Shown: piece by piece, positions 33,878 through 42,883 of the stretch
How the letters are laid out: each line of letters begins with the position of its first letter
How positions within the stretch are numbered: position 1 is the stretch's first letter
DNA from: JALYYC01 sp039922495
GTDB lineage: Bacteria; Chloroflexota; Dormibacteria; CF-121
Reading direction: 5' to 3'
NCBI GenBank assembly: GCA_039922495.1
Contig: JBDTEO010000013.1
Span: 1-64,000 of the forward strand
DNA length: 64,000 nucleotides
Notes under the pieces: model-generated
What the model was told of the DNA's origin: nothing
What the model saw: the letters and a program-made list of their open reading frames with translations, nothing else
Databases searched by the model: none
Program-made: the position numbers and the translations under genes

Positions 33878-34660
33878 CTAGTGCGGGACGCGGTCCTGCA
33901 TTCGGCGCACCATGCGTGTCACCATGCCCCGTGGCGAGAGGCGAGCGGTCCACGGTACCAGCTTGTTGGTCATCCCAGGGATCACGATCGTCTTGCCGGC
34001 CAACAGGCCGCGATATCCGGCGATCGCTACCGACCGGGCGTCGGCGATCTGGCCCTGTACCAGGCGCGAGTCTTCCATGACGCCGCGCTTCTGGAAGCCG
34101 GTCCGGGTCGGCCCCGGGCAGAGCGCCGTGATCGTCACCCCGGTGCCTTGCAGCTCATTGGCCAGCGCCTCCGAAAGCGAGAGCACGTAGGCCTTGCTGG
34201 CGTAGTAGACGGCCATCAGCGGACCCCGCAGGAAGGCCGCCGTCGAGGCCAGGTTCAAGATGCGGCCCGACCGCCGCTGCACCATCCCGCGCGCAAACAG
34301 CTTGGTCAGCGCCGTCAGCGCGACCACATTGACCTGCAGCATCTCCAGCTCGGCCTGCAGATCCGTCTCGACAAAGAGACCAAAGACCGGGAAGCCGGCG
34401 TTGTTCACGAGCACATCGACCTGCGTCGACGACGCGGTGACCGCTTCATAGATCTCGTCGACGGCGGTGGGCTTCGACAGGTCTTTCGCGATGACCTGCG
34501 TCCGAACCCGGAATTCGGTCTCGAGGCGGGTCGCCAACTCCCTGAGCTCGTCCTGACTGCGGGCGACCAGGATGCAGTCGAAACCGTCTTTCGCGAACAA
34601 CAGCGTCAGCTCGTAGCCGATGCCACCGGAGGCCCCCGTGATCAGGGCGGTCTTGCTCAC
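33878..34660 (-). CDS. Short-chain dehydrogenase/reductase
   Basis: A 260-residue classical SDR: TGASGGIG for cofactor binding, NNAG, a catalytic Ser in LNLASTAAFL, and YYASKAYV with the Tyr-x-x-x-Lys pair. It resembles the DltE/YqjQ-like group of oxidoreductases. GTG 34660 overlaps the stop of the DUF1684 gene (GTGA), so the two form an operon. Substrate unknown. Confidence 0.88.
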   Translation of the reverse strand: MSKTALITGASGGIGYELTLLFAKDGFDCILVARSQDELRELATRLETEFRVRTQVIAKDLSKPTAVDEIYEAVTASSTQVDVLVNNAGFPVFGLFVETDLQAELEMLQVNVVALTALTKLFARGMVQRRSGRILNLASTAAFLRGPLMAVYYASKAYVLSLSEALANELQGTGVTITALCPGPTRTGFQKRGVMEDSRLVQGQIADARSVAIAGYRGLLAGKTIVIPGMTNKLVPWTARLSPRGMVTRMVRRMQDRVPH

Positions 34661-35259
34661 GCGAATATTTTCTCGCCGGCACGCACTGCGACCGGCAGCC
34701 AGTTCTCGCGCGGCGCCAGCGGGCAGGCCCAGCGGGCGTCGTAGGCGCAGGACGGGTTATAGGCAAAGTTGAAGTCGATCGTGATCGCGGACGAGCCGGC
34801 GTTCAGCTCGAGCGCCAGACCGTCGGTGTTCTTGATGGTGTCGAAGAGGTACCGTCCGCCCCCGTAGGTGTCCTTGCCCGATGTGCCATCGCGGAAGGGC
34901 AGAAAGAGCCCGCCCCCGTAGCCAACGAGGCTGAGGACGGTCAGGCGGCAGTCCGCGCCGCCGAGCGTGAACGACACCGATCCGGCGCGGCGGTACCGGA
35001 TGAGCCCGTCCTCGCCGCCGGTGTCGATCTCGACCAGGTCGCCCTCCGCAACCGGCTCGAACCGGCTGCGAAACCGATACCGCGGGTCGGGCTCAAAGTA
35101 CCTCAGGCCGCTGAATTGCGGCCGATCAGCCGGTGGAATCGGTGATTGCGGGTGGGTGCGAAAGAGGTTGTCCCGTTGGGCCCGAAAGTCGGCGAGGGCG
35201 CGGTCGCCTCGCAGCCGATAGAGGTCGCCGACGCGCCGGCGCCAATCAACCAGGTCAAT
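34657..35259 (-). CDS. DUF1684-family protein, ATT start proposed
   Basis: About 200 residues of the DUF1684 family: DWRRRVGDLY at the start, then FRAQRDNLFRTHPQSPI, GLRYFEPDPRYRF, FTLGGADCRLTVL, GGGLFLPFRDGTSG, DTYGGGRYLFD, and FNFAYNPSCAYDARWACPL at the end. The first ATG/GTG/TTG (GTG 34977) would remove the N-terminal half of the family domain. ATT 35259 follows CAGGA at 4 bases and starts the protein at the usual place. No alternative start exists before the helicase stop at 35283. Molecular function is unknown for the family. Confidence 0.75.
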   Translation of the reverse strand: MDLVDWRRRVGDLYRLRGDRALADFRAQRDNLFRTHPQSPIPPADRPQFSGLRYFEPDPRYRFRSRFEPVAEGDLVEIDTGGEDGLIRYRRAGSVSFTLGGADCRLTVLSLVGYGGGLFLPFRDGTSGKDTYGGGRYLFDTIKNTDGLALELNAGSSAITIDFNFAYNPSCAYDARWACPLAPRENWLPVAVRAGEKIFA

Positions 35260-35282
35260 CGCGTCCTGAGGATCGACGGCGG

Positions 35283-37856
35283 TCAGGCGGGGCGCTCGGC
35301 GGCCTGAATCGCCGGCTCGCGGAACTCGCTGATCGGCGCGGCGGCTGCCGACGGAGCGTCCGTCGCCGAGCCGTTGGTCCCATCCGTTGCGCCGCCTGGC
35401 GCCGGCGAAGCGTTGCTACCGCCACTGAAGCCCCCGCGACGCCGTCCGCGGCGCCGGCGGAACTTCCGTGCGGGCGCCGCCGTCGGGTCGGGTGCCACGC
35501 CCTCGGCGCCTTCGGTGACAACCGCGCTAGGTGCCGTGCCCGCCGGTGCGGTTGCCGGTCGCGGGCCAAACCCGCCGCGGCGCCGCCGGCGCGGCGGCCG
35601 TCCACCGGGGGTTGCCGGGCGTTGCTGGCGGCGGCCGCTGGTCCGGCGTCCACCAACGGCGGCGTCCATCGCGTGGAGCGCGCCAATGCCGGCCACCCGG
35701 CCCTCTCGCTCGACGTGCTCGAGGAGCGGCCGGTACAGGTCGTTGCCCTCGCGCCCGGTCATCGTCTCGATGTCGCCGACCACCACCAGCAGCTGCTTCG
35801 CGCGCGAGATCGCGACGTTGAGCCGCTGCGCTTTCTTCAAGAACCCGATCCGTTCCGCCTCATTGCTCCGCACCAGGCTGAGGATGACGACGTCGGCCTC
35901 CTCGCCTTCGAAGGCGTCGACGGTATCGACCGCCAATCCGGGGAGGGCGACCATGCGGAGCTCGCGGCGCAACTGGGTCACCTGGTCCTGGTACATGGCG
36001 ATGACCGCGACCCGCAGTTGGTCGAGTCCGAGCCGTTGCAGGTGGCGCACCACCCGTCCTACCGCTTCGATCTCGGCCCGGTTCGAGATGCTGCCCGAGC
36101 CACCCTTCTTTTCCCGTCCGCGAATCGTCAGCCAGGTCAGGTTGCGGTTAAAGGGCCAGGGCAACGGCGACCGAAGCGCGGCCATCTCCGGCGAGTTGCG
36201 CAACCGCCCGTCGTAGGAGGCGACTGACACATAACTGCCGATCGGCGCTGCCATCCGGTACTGCTCGTCGAGCATGACCACGTTGGTCTCGGGGACCACC
36301 GCCCAGCTCAGCTCGAAGAAACTCGCATCCCGCACCAGCGTTCTGGCCTCTTCGCCTTCGACCGGGAAGGCGGCCGCGCTCTCGTCCAGCACCGGCGGCA
36401 GCTGGCGGTGGTCGCCGACCAGCAACCAGCGGGGCGCCAGCCGCAGCAGTGGCAACGTCTCGGTGAAGCGCACTTTGTTGGCCTCGTCGAGGATCAGCCA
36501 GTCGAACATCTCCGCTTCTTTGCAGGCGAGCGCGATCCGGTTGACGGTGCCGAAGACCACGTGCGCCGTCCGGACCCTGGGGTCGTCGGCCTCCACGATG
36601 CTGGCGCGGAACTTGGGGTCGACCTTCTCCGGCTCGGCGATGCGCACCATGCGCAGCGAATCCAGTCCCTGCAACCGTTCCTGGGCGTTGTCGACGGCGG
36701 TGTTGGCATGCGAGCTCATCAGGATCCGGACGTTGGGATCCCGGGCGACCAGCTCACGCACCGTCTCGACGATCGAGGTGGTCTTGCCTGTCCCTGGCGG
36801 TCCCTGGACCAGCTGCATGCTGCCGGGGAACAGATTCACAGCGCTGCAGACGGCCCGCCGCTGGCTGGGATTGAGCCGCTCGTCAAAGAGCGCCATCTCG
36901 GCATTGCCCGGCGGCAGCACCTCGTCCGGCGCGATCAGCAGGGCGGCGACGCGCCGCAGGCTGATGTCGCCATTCGGGAACCCATTGAGGGTGCGCTGCT
37001 GCACTTCCACCACGGCCGTGATCGGCTGCGGCCGGATCGTGCCCGGGCCCAGGATGCCTTCCTCGCGGAGCTTGACCAGCCAGCGCCGGCCACCGCCTTC
37101 GCCATGGAGCAGGGCTCCCTCACGTTCGGCCCCATGGCCGGCTTTGATGATGACGCGATCGCCTTCCTTGAAGCTGCCCCGGCGGGCCAGGACGACCAGG
37201 GCGCCGGCGGCCCGGTCCCCGTTGGTCGATCCGCAGGCCGTGCACTTTGCCCCGTTGGCCTGGAGGCTGTCGCACTTGCTGCAGATGAAGCCTTCCGTCT
37301 CGATCTCGTACGGGCGGGCATCCTGTTCTGCCTGCCAGGCGAGCCACTGACGCTCGTGGTTGGCAAAGGCCTGCCCGGCGAGCACCAGCGGCAACTGCGC
37401 CGCCTCATCGAGCGCGGTCAGCTGCCGGCGGACCCAGTCGTCTTCCGGGGTGTACGGCGAGCCCTCGGAGACGACCTCGGATACCTCGATCGTCAGGACG
37501 TCGCCGGCGTCCCTGGTTGGGTCAGGGTCCGGCTGGACCCGCTCGACGACGAACGCCAGGTCGCGGCCAGGGATGCCGTAGAGCTCACCGACCAGCCCGA
37601 AGCGCTCGATGCTGGTTTCCGTCCGCTTCTGGAGGTTGAGGGTGTATCGAACCGGCGAGTGGCGTATATCGACGTAGCCGTCACCCTCGGTCGCGCCTTT
37701 GAGGAGCTGCAGCAGGGCGTCGTGCTCCAGGTGGGCCAGGAGGGTTTCCGCCTGGCTCCCTGGCGCGGCGCAGACGTGGAGCTGCACGGCAAAGACATCC
37801 GGGGCGCGGTGGGCGAACGGCGACCCCGCAACCACAGGCGGCAACCGTAAGGTCAA
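35283..37856 (-). CDS. Large SF1 helicase (UPF1/DNA2-like) with basic Gly/Arg tail
   Basis: 857 residues. A variable N-terminal part includes a zinc ribbon (CSKCDSLQ and CTACGSTN). Superfamily 1 motifs follow: GPPGTGKTTSIVETV, SSHANTAVDNAQERL, ILDEAN, VGDHRQLPPV, and the C-terminal helicase half with VDTVDAFEGEEADVVILSLVRS and NVAISRAKQLLVVVGD. The last 150 residues are low-complexity, with RRRRRGGFG and RRRRGRRRGGF repeats, like RGG-type nucleic-acid-binding tails. It starts at TTG 37856 after AAGGAG. UPF1-like helicases unwind RNA or DNA; the target is unknown. Confidence 0.88.
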   Translation of the reverse strand: MTLRLPPVVAGSPFAHRAPDVFAVQLHVCAAPGSQAETLLAHLEHDALLQLLKGATEGDGYVDIRHSPVRYTLNLQKRTETSIERFGLVGELYGIPGRDLAFVVERVQPDPDPTRDAGDVLTIEVSEVVSEGSPYTPEDDWVRRQLTALDEAAQLPLVLAGQAFANHERQWLAWQAEQDARPYEIETEGFICSKCDSLQANGAKCTACGSTNGDRAAGALVVLARRGSFKEGDRVIIKAGHGAEREGALLHGEGGGRRWLVKLREEGILGPGTIRPQPITAVVEVQQRTLNGFPNGDISLRRVAALLIAPDEVLPPGNAEMALFDERLNPSQRRAVCSAVNLFPGSMQLVQGPPGTGKTTSIVETVRELVARDPNVRILMSSHANTAVDNAQERLQGLDSLRMVRIAEPEKVDPKFRASIVEADDPRVRTAHVVFGTVNRIALACKEAEMFDWLILDEANKVRFTETLPLLRLAPRWLLVGDHRQLPPVLDESAAAFPVEGEEARTLVRDASFFELSWAVVPETNVVMLDEQYRMAAPIGSYVSVASYDGRLRNSPEMAALRSPLPWPFNRNLTWLTIRGREKKGGSGSISNRAEIEAVGRVVRHLQRLGLDQLRVAVIAMYQDQVTQLRRELRMVALPGLAVDTVDAFEGEEADVVILSLVRSNEAERIGFLKKAQRLNVAISRAKQLLVVVGDIETMTGREGNDLYRPLLEHVEREGRVAGIGALHAMDAAVGGRRTSGRRQQRPATPGGRPPRRRRRGGFGPRPATAPAGTAPSAVVTEGAEGVAPDPTAAPARKFRRRRGRRRGGFSGGSNASPAPGGATDGTNGSATDAPSAAAAPISEFREPAIQAAERPA

Positions 37857-38054
37857 TGGCGCTCCTTATGGCGCATAGAATTGGGCCTGGCTTTCACAGG
37901 TGGGCCGACGGCATCACCCCTCGGCGGCTCGTCGGACAGGCGCAACTGCGGGAGCCTGTTTGACCCGCCCCAGTATACCGCCAAACCCGTCCGCCGCCAA
38001 CTGGGCCGGCGGCGGGCCCCTGGCGGGGGTTTTCAGGGCCCGGAAACTGGCTAC

Positions 38055-38060
38055 TAGAAT
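38055..38060 (+). promoter_or_regulatory. -10 box of the glycosyltransferase gene
   Basis: TAGAAT is 22 bases before GTG 38083, leaving a short leader with a GAGG Shine-Dalgarno (38074-38077). The 226-base region 37857-38082 contains no gene that I can support. Confidence 0.4.
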
Positions 38061-38082
38061 CAGGAGGCTTTTTGAGGAACGG

Positions 38083-39624
38083 GTGGCGAGAGCAGCTGTA
38101 CTGACGCCGGGGCGACGCCGCGCCCAGCGCATCCTGGAGGTGGCGCCAGGGGCGCTGACCTGGGGCATCATCCTCGCGCCCGTGCTCGCCTCCCTGCTCT
38201 TCGCCCAGTACGTCGCCTACGCCATCTTCGCGTTGGAAACCTACTGGGTCATCCGTACCGCGATGGTGGTCGTGTACATCCGGCGGACCTATCTCCAGAT
38301 GAGGGCCGCGATCAAGCAGGACTGGTGGGCGAAATGCGTTGCGCTGCCGCCGGACCCGTCGCGCCCGCCGGCCGACCAGATCGTTCACGCCCTCCTAATC
38401 CCGACCTATACGGAGCCGTACCCGATCCTTCGTGAAACGGTCAGGGCGATCGCCGAGGCCGACTATCCCGCCGCAAACAAGATCGTCGCCATCATCACGC
38501 GGGAAACGGATCGCGCCGGCTGGGAGAATGTCCGAAAGCTCCAGGAGGAGTTCGGCCCCAGGCTTCGGGCCTTCTTCCACATCAAGGACCCACTGCTCCC
38601 GGGGATCGTTGTTGGCAAGTCGGCGGCGATGGCCTACGGCGGCCCGGCGCTGAAGCGTGAGCTGGATGCGCTTGGGCTCGACCCCAAGCAGGTCATCCTG
38701 ACCGACCTCGACTCCGACTTCCGCGTCCACCGTCAGTATTTCGCCTACGTCACCTATCACTACGTCGTGGAGCCGGCTCGGCTGGAGTGCATCTTCCAGC
38801 CGATCCCCATGTTCCACAACAACCTCTGGCGCGTGCCCACCGCCGTCCGTGTGATGGCGAGCGCCTGCACGCAGTGGCAGATGTTCCTCGAGTCGCGTCC
38901 GGACCGGATGCTGGCCTTCAGCAGCTACTCGATGTCGCTGGACCTGGTCGAGAAGGTGGGCTACTGGGACGACGACGTAATCCCCGAGGACTCGCGCTTC
39001 TACTGGAAGTCGTTCTTCCACACCCAGGGCCGTTTGAAGATGATGCCGGTCTTTCTGCCGATCTTCGGCGATGCGCCGGAAGCATCGGACCAGGGTTTCT
39101 GGCCCTGGGAGCGCGCCAAGACCCACGCCAACCAGTACAACCAGATCAAGCGCTGGGCCTGGGGCGTCAGCGACATTCCGTACGTGACGCTGCGGCTGCT
39201 CGACCATCCCGAGATCCCCCTCTGGCTGCGGGCGCGCCGCTACGCCTACATGGTCTTCAACCACCTGACCTGGACGACGATGCCGGTCCTGCTCCTCTTC
39301 GGCGCGGCGCTGCCGCGGTTGCTGCAGGTCGACTGGAACCTTGCCGACCATGCCGAGGGCCTGGCGGCGATCGCCTTCGTCCTGATCAACATCGCCTTTC
39401 TCAACGTGGCTGCGCTGATCCTGGTGGAGCGCCGGATCAATCCCCCGATGCCAAAAAGCTGGAGCTACCCGCGCAAGGTCTGGGCCTACCTGCAGCTGGC
39501 CAGCTACCCGCCGGTGGGTCTGCTTTTCAGTGTGCTGCCCGCGCTCGAAGCCCAGAGCCGGCTGATGCTCGGGATGTACCTCGAGTACAAGGTCACGGAG
39601 AAGGTCGCCGAAGGGGCGGCCTAG
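38083..39624 (+). CDS. Membrane glycosyltransferase, family 2 (cellulose synthase-like)
   Basis: A 513-residue processive-type GT2. N-terminal membrane segments (about 24-65) precede the GT-A domain with IPTYTEPYPILRETVRAI, the metal-binding TDLDSD, the base-containing IPEDSRFYWK and the acceptor motif QIKRWAWG, followed by four or so C-terminal membrane segments. It probably builds a surface glycan. GTG 38083 is chosen because GAGG lies 5 bases before it; the open frame extends upstream to 37900 without a translation signal. It overlaps the convergent gene by 32 bases. Confidence 0.82.
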   Translation: MARAAVLTPGRRRAQRILEVAPGALTWGIILAPVLASLLFAQYVAYAIFALETYWVIRTAMVVVYIRRTYLQMRAAIKQDWWAKCVALPPDPSRPPADQIVHALLIPTYTEPYPILRETVRAIAEADYPAANKIVAIITRETDRAGWENVRKLQEEFGPRLRAFFHIKDPLLPGIVVGKSAAMAYGGPALKRELDALGLDPKQVILTDLDSDFRVHRQYFAYVTYHYVVEPARLECIFQPIPMFHNNLWRVPTAVRVMASACTQWQMFLESRPDRMLAFSSYSMSLDLVEKVGYWDDDVIPEDSRFYWKSFFHTQGRLKMMPVFLPIFGDAPEASDQGFWPWERAKTHANQYNQIKRWAWGVSDIPYVTLRLLDHPEIPLWLRARRYAYMVFNHLTWTTMPVLLLFGAALPRLLQVDWNLADHAEGLAAIAFVLINIAFLNVAALILVERRINPPMPKSWSYPRKVWAYLQLASYPPVGLLFSVLPALEAQSRLMLGMYLEYKVTEKVAEGAA

Positions 39625-40735
39625 CCTCACCCGGCCGCCACAAGGCGTAGGCCGTCAGCGCGCCGATCAGGAGCGCCCCGTACAGTCCGACCGACGACAG
39701 CCAGGTGAGCGCCGATGACGCGCGGTAGACCGTTTCGCGAGCCGCATCGAGCTGCGCCTGCGCTTCGATCATGAGCCAGGCCAGGACGCCTCCTCCCAAC
39801 ATCCACCATCGTCGGTTGAGTTGCGTCCAGGTGAAGACGAGGCAGAGCAGGAGGGGCGTGAAATTCCAGAGTGAGTTCTTGGGCGCGCCGGCCACCCCGA
39901 GCCAGAGGCTGATGGCGAGCGCGCCTGCCCAGGGGCGTTGCGGCACTCGCACCAGCAGCAGGATCGTCCCGACCGTGAGCAAGGCCACGATGACCACCAT
40001 CACGGCTTCCACCGGCAAGCCGGGGACGGGTGCCCGGGTCCAGGTTGAGTCGAGGCCGAGGCGACTGATCCAGCCGTTGACCGACTCGTTGCTCCAGTAG
40101 GTGTCCGGGCCGAGGAAGTACCCCGCCCGTCCATAAACGCCATTGCCTGTCGGAAGCTGTAGCAACAGGAACACCAGCAGGAGGCCTCCACCGTTAAGTA
40201 GCCTGCGCCAGGCCGGAGGTCGCTCAGTGATCGCCGCCAGGAAGCCGCTGACGGGGTAGAGCTTTACCGCGGAGGCCAGCGCAAGCATTGGTCCCGGTGC
40301 CGCGCAGCGGTAGGCCAGGGCGAGCGCCAGCAGCACGATCAAATTGGCCTGACCGAAATAGAGCGACCCGTTGACCGGTGGGAAGATGCCCGCCGCCGCG
40401 CCGCCGAGCAGGCTCACCGGCAAGGAGAGCGCCGGGATCGAGCCCAGCAGAATTGCCATGGCCGCCGCAAGTGCCAGCAGGCTGAGCGCGGAAAAGATGA
40501 TCGCGGCCGTGTGCGCGTCGAACAGAGCGAGCGGACGCAGCAGGTGGGCGAAGAACAAAGGATAGGAGTAGCCGCTGCCGGACTCGACCTGCAGCCCGGC
40601 CGCGCGCTGCACCGCGGCCAGCGCCGCGACGTCGTAGGGATTCTGCCCCCGGTTGAGGAGCACGCCGGCGGCCCAGTAGTCATAGAAGTCGTTGAAGAGG
40701 CCCCCGGCGCCGCGGGTGATCAGGCTGTACTCCAC
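39593..40735 (-). CDS. DUF2029/GT87-type polyprenol-linked mannosyltransferase-like membrane protein
   Basis: At least 380 residues with about ten membrane segments. FNDFYDYWAAGVLLNRGQNPYD contains the Asp-rich first loop of GT-C enzymes, followed by SGYSYPLFFAHLL and ALASAVKLYPVSGFL. Family members add mannose or arabinose from polyprenyl phosphate outside the membrane. GTG 40735 is the first canonical start, but the frame stays open upstream into trpS and encodes a further hydrophobic segment (ALAGGALAALAALG) that looks like a missing first helix. The true start may therefore be upstream and non-canonical. Confidence 0.75.
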   Translation of the reverse strand: MEYSLITRGAGGLFNDFYDYWAAGVLLNRGQNPYDVAALAAVQRAAGLQVESGSGYSYPLFFAHLLRPLALFDAHTAAIIFSALSLLALAAAMAILLGSIPALSLPVSLLGGAAAGIFPPVNGSLYFGQANLIVLLALALAYRCAAPGPMLALASAVKLYPVSGFLAAITERPPAWRRLLNGGGLLLVFLLLQLPTGNGVYGRAGYFLGPDTYWSNESVNGWISRLGLDSTWTRAPVPGLPVEAVMVVIVALLTVGTILLLVRVPQRPWAGALAISLWLGVAGAPKNSLWNFTPLLLCLVFTWTQLNRRWWMLGGGVLAWLMIEAQAQLDAARETVYRASSALTWLSSVGLYGALLIGALTAYALWRPGEARPPLRRPSP

Positions 40736-40809
40736 GCGTCCCAGCGCGGCGAGGGCGGCAAGGGCGCCGCCTGCGAGCGCCGTTGGCGACGCGAGTCCGG
40801 CGAATCGAC

Positions 40810-41808
40810 CTAGCGTAGGCCGACCGCGTGCTGGACGCGCTGCAGGGTCGCGTTCGCCGTCGGCGTCAGCCGCTCCGCCGCCCGACGGAGCTGCTGCACC
40901 AGGGCCGGATCATCCTTGCGGATCTCGCGGTACCGTTCCTGGATCGGCTGGAGCACCTCGACGATCGCGTCCGCGACCGCCTGCTTGAGCACGCTGTAGG
41001 ACTTGCCCTCGAACTCGGCTTTCACGGCATCCCATTGCACATCCTTGATGGTGCGGTAGATCTCCAGCAGGTTGGTCACGCCTGCGCCGGCGGGAAATCG
41101 CACCCCCGACTGGGTATCCGTCTGCGCTCGGGCAATCTTCTTTCTGATCACCTCCGGCGGGTCGAGCATGAAGGTGGCGTGACCCGGCGCGTTGGCCGCC
41201 AGGCTCTTGCTCATCTTCTTTTCGGGGTCGTCGAGGCCCATGATCCGGCAGCCCGCCTCCCGGATCATCGGCTCGGGCATCACAAAGATCTCGCCGAAGC
41301 GCTGGTTGATTCGCTGGGCGAGATCGCGGGTCAGCTCGATGTGCTGCCGCTGGTCCTCGCCGACCGGCACATAGCGCGTGTCATAGAGAAGGATGTCAGC
41401 CGCCATCAGGGCCGGGTACGTGAAGAGCCCGGCGCTGGCCCGTTCGCGTTCCTTGCCAGACTTCTCTTTGAACTGGGTCATCCGCTCGAGCCAGCCCATC
41501 GGGGTGAAACAGTTGAGGATCCACGCCAGCTCCGCATGGGCGGCGATGTGCGACTGCACGAACATCGCCTGGTCTGGCTTGATCCCGCTCGCGAGATAGA
41601 CGGCGGCGAGATCCAGCGTGTTCTCGCGTAGCTCCGCGGGATCCTGCGGCACCGTCATCGCATGCAGGTCGACGATGCAAAAAATGTTGTCGTAGCGGTC
41701 CTGGTCGCGCACCCAGTTCCGAATGGCCCCCAGGTAATTGCCGAGATGGAGCCCACCGCTTGGCTGGATGCCAGAAAACACGCGAGGCTTTTCGCCGGTC
41801 TCGGGCAT
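40810..41808 (-). CDS. trpS: Tryptophanyl-tRNA synthetase
   Basis: 332 residues, normal for bacterial TrpRS. The HIGH-type motif appears as PSGGLHLGNYLGAI near the N-terminus and KMSKS as KKMSKSLA; the class I Rossmann core includes VDLHAMT. It charges tRNA-Trp. ATG 41808 lies 6 bases after a TAACAT box, predicting a leaderless mRNA. Confidence 0.96.
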   Translation of the reverse strand: MPETGEKPRVFSGIQPSGGLHLGNYLGAIRNWVRDQDRYDNIFCIVDLHAMTVPQDPAELRENTLDLAAVYLASGIKPDQAMFVQSHIAAHAELAWILNCFTPMGWLERMTQFKEKSGKERERASAGLFTYPALMAADILLYDTRYVPVGEDQRQHIELTRDLAQRINQRFGEIFVMPEPMIREAGCRIMGLDDPEKKMSKSLAANAPGHATFMLDPPEVIRKKIARAQTDTQSGVRFPAGAGVTNLLEIYRTIKDVQWDAVKAEFEGKSYSVLKQAVADAIVEVLQPIQERYREIRKDDPALVQQLRRAAERLTPTANATLQRVQHAVGLR

Positions 41809-41814
41809 CCCCGA

Positions 41815-41820
41815 ATGTTA
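41815..41820 (-). promoter_or_regulatory. -10 box of trpS overlapping the upstream stop codon
   Basis: Minus-strand TAACAT is 6 bases before ATG 41808, and its first three bases are the TAA stop of the DinB-fold gene. Coding end and promoter are thus fused. Confidence 0.45.
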
Positions 41821-42396
41821 TCGAGCGGTGGTCTGACTCGAGCGGATTACCTGCCGCAGCGCATCGACCTCACCCGCGTGCACCCGGACGTGCGCGATGC
41901 AGGGCCGGGCGAGGATCCACCAGGCCGGCCTGCCGGCGAGATCGCTGATCTCCTCCCACACGGCGGGGCCACGGTAGCCGTGGTCCCGCTGGCGCGCCTC
42001 GAAATCTGGGATCTGGTCGAGCTCACGGTCGCTCACGGCGCTCAGCCATTCGAGCGCTGGTCGGCGCACGGCGTCCAGGTAGGCGCGGACGTCGTCGCGG
42101 CTGACCGACTGCGCAACCTGGTCGGCGGCCGCGGCGCTCAGACCCGCGTCGAACATCGCCTCGGAGGAGAGGAGGCGCCGCCAGGCTGGCTGGTCGGCGA
42201 TCTCGGGCATGCCGCGGATGGTGCAGTGCAGGCCCCAGTCGATGGTTCGCGCGGCGTGCCAGAGGATGAACCCGACCAGGTTGCTGCCCGGGATGGCGCG
42301 CGCCGTCCACTCACGATCGGTCACGGCGTCGAGCCGCTCGCCGAGCACGCTGAACGAGCCCGTGAGCTGCATCAGAAGGATGTCTCTTCCCGTCAT
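41818..42396 (-). CDS. DinB-superfamily metal-binding protein
   Basis: A 192-residue four-helix protein. A His in LVGFILWHAARTIDW and the pair in IAHVRVHAGEVDAL fit the three-histidine metal site of DinB/DUF664-type proteins, which include thiol-dependent S-transferases. ATG 42396 has no clear Shine-Dalgarno. It ends 10 bases before trpS. Confidence 0.75.
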   Translation of the reverse strand: MTGRDILLMQLTGSFSVLGERLDAVTDREWTARAIPGSNLVGFILWHAARTIDWGLHCTIRGMPEIADQPAWRRLLSSEAMFDAGLSAAAADQVAQSVSRDDVRAYLDAVRRPALEWLSAVSDRELDQIPDFEARQRDHGYRGPAVWEEISDLAGRPAWWILARPCIAHVRVHAGEVDALRQVIRSSQTTAR

Positions 42397-42436
42397 GTCC
42401 GTTGGTACCTACCTTCGTGGAATAGCGTACTGCCTG

Positions 42437-42826
42437 CTACAGCAGTTGGAGCGTGTAGCTGAGGTCGGCGGTCAGCGGGTGGCCGGCTGTGACCTTCAGG
42501 AGGTGCGCTCCCGCGCGCGAGGTCGAAGGAATCGGGTCTTTCGGGTCGACCTGGTACTCGCCGGCCGGCAGCGTGATCGAGTAAAAGCCCCGGGCGTCGG
42601 TGGTGGCGAACGAGGCCTGGCCGCCGGCTACCGGGCGGAACGCCAGCGTCATCCCCGCGGCGGGATGGAAGAGGCAGCCGCTCGAGACCTCGCGGGCCGC
42701 CCCGCCACAGGCACGCGTGCTGACGTGGCCGCTGACCGTTCCCGGTTGCGGCGCCGCCAGCGGCCCGCCGGCACAGGCTGGCAGGACGGCGGCGATCAGC
42801 AAGCACAGCACGGCGCGTTTGACCAT
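42437..42826 (-). CDS. Lipoprotein with carboxypeptidase-regulatory-like domain
   Basis: 129 residues. A lipoprotein signal ends LPAC (Cys18). The mature part is a small Ig-like domain of the carboxypeptidase-regulatory type: GTVSGHVSTRACGG, TTDARGFYSITLPAGEYQVD and LKVTAGHPLTADLSYTL. It probably sits on the outer face of the membrane. ATG 42826 is set by the signal peptide. It is divergent from the flippase gene, 57 bases away. Confidence 0.78.
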   Translation of the reverse strand: MVKRAVLCLLIAAVLPACAGGPLAAPQPGTVSGHVSTRACGGAAREVSSGCLFHPAAGMTLAFRPVAGGQASFATTDARGFYSITLPAGEYQVDPKDPIPSTSRAGAHLLKVTAGHPLTADLSYTLQLL

Positions 42827-42870
42827 TGCTACCAGTACAACGCCGCGCCGGGGCGGAAAGTTCCCCGGAC

Positions 42871-42876
42871 TACAAT
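42871..42876 (+). promoter_or_regulatory. -10 box, leaderless start of the flippase gene
   Basis: TACAAT ends 7 bases before ATG 42884, with no Shine-Dalgarno. Confidence 0.5.
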
Positions 42877-42883
42877 CGCGCCG

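Noticed and set aside
36408..37850. 480-codon plus-strand frame opposite the helicase
   Set aside because: Shadow of the helicase gene, whose motifs are unambiguous.
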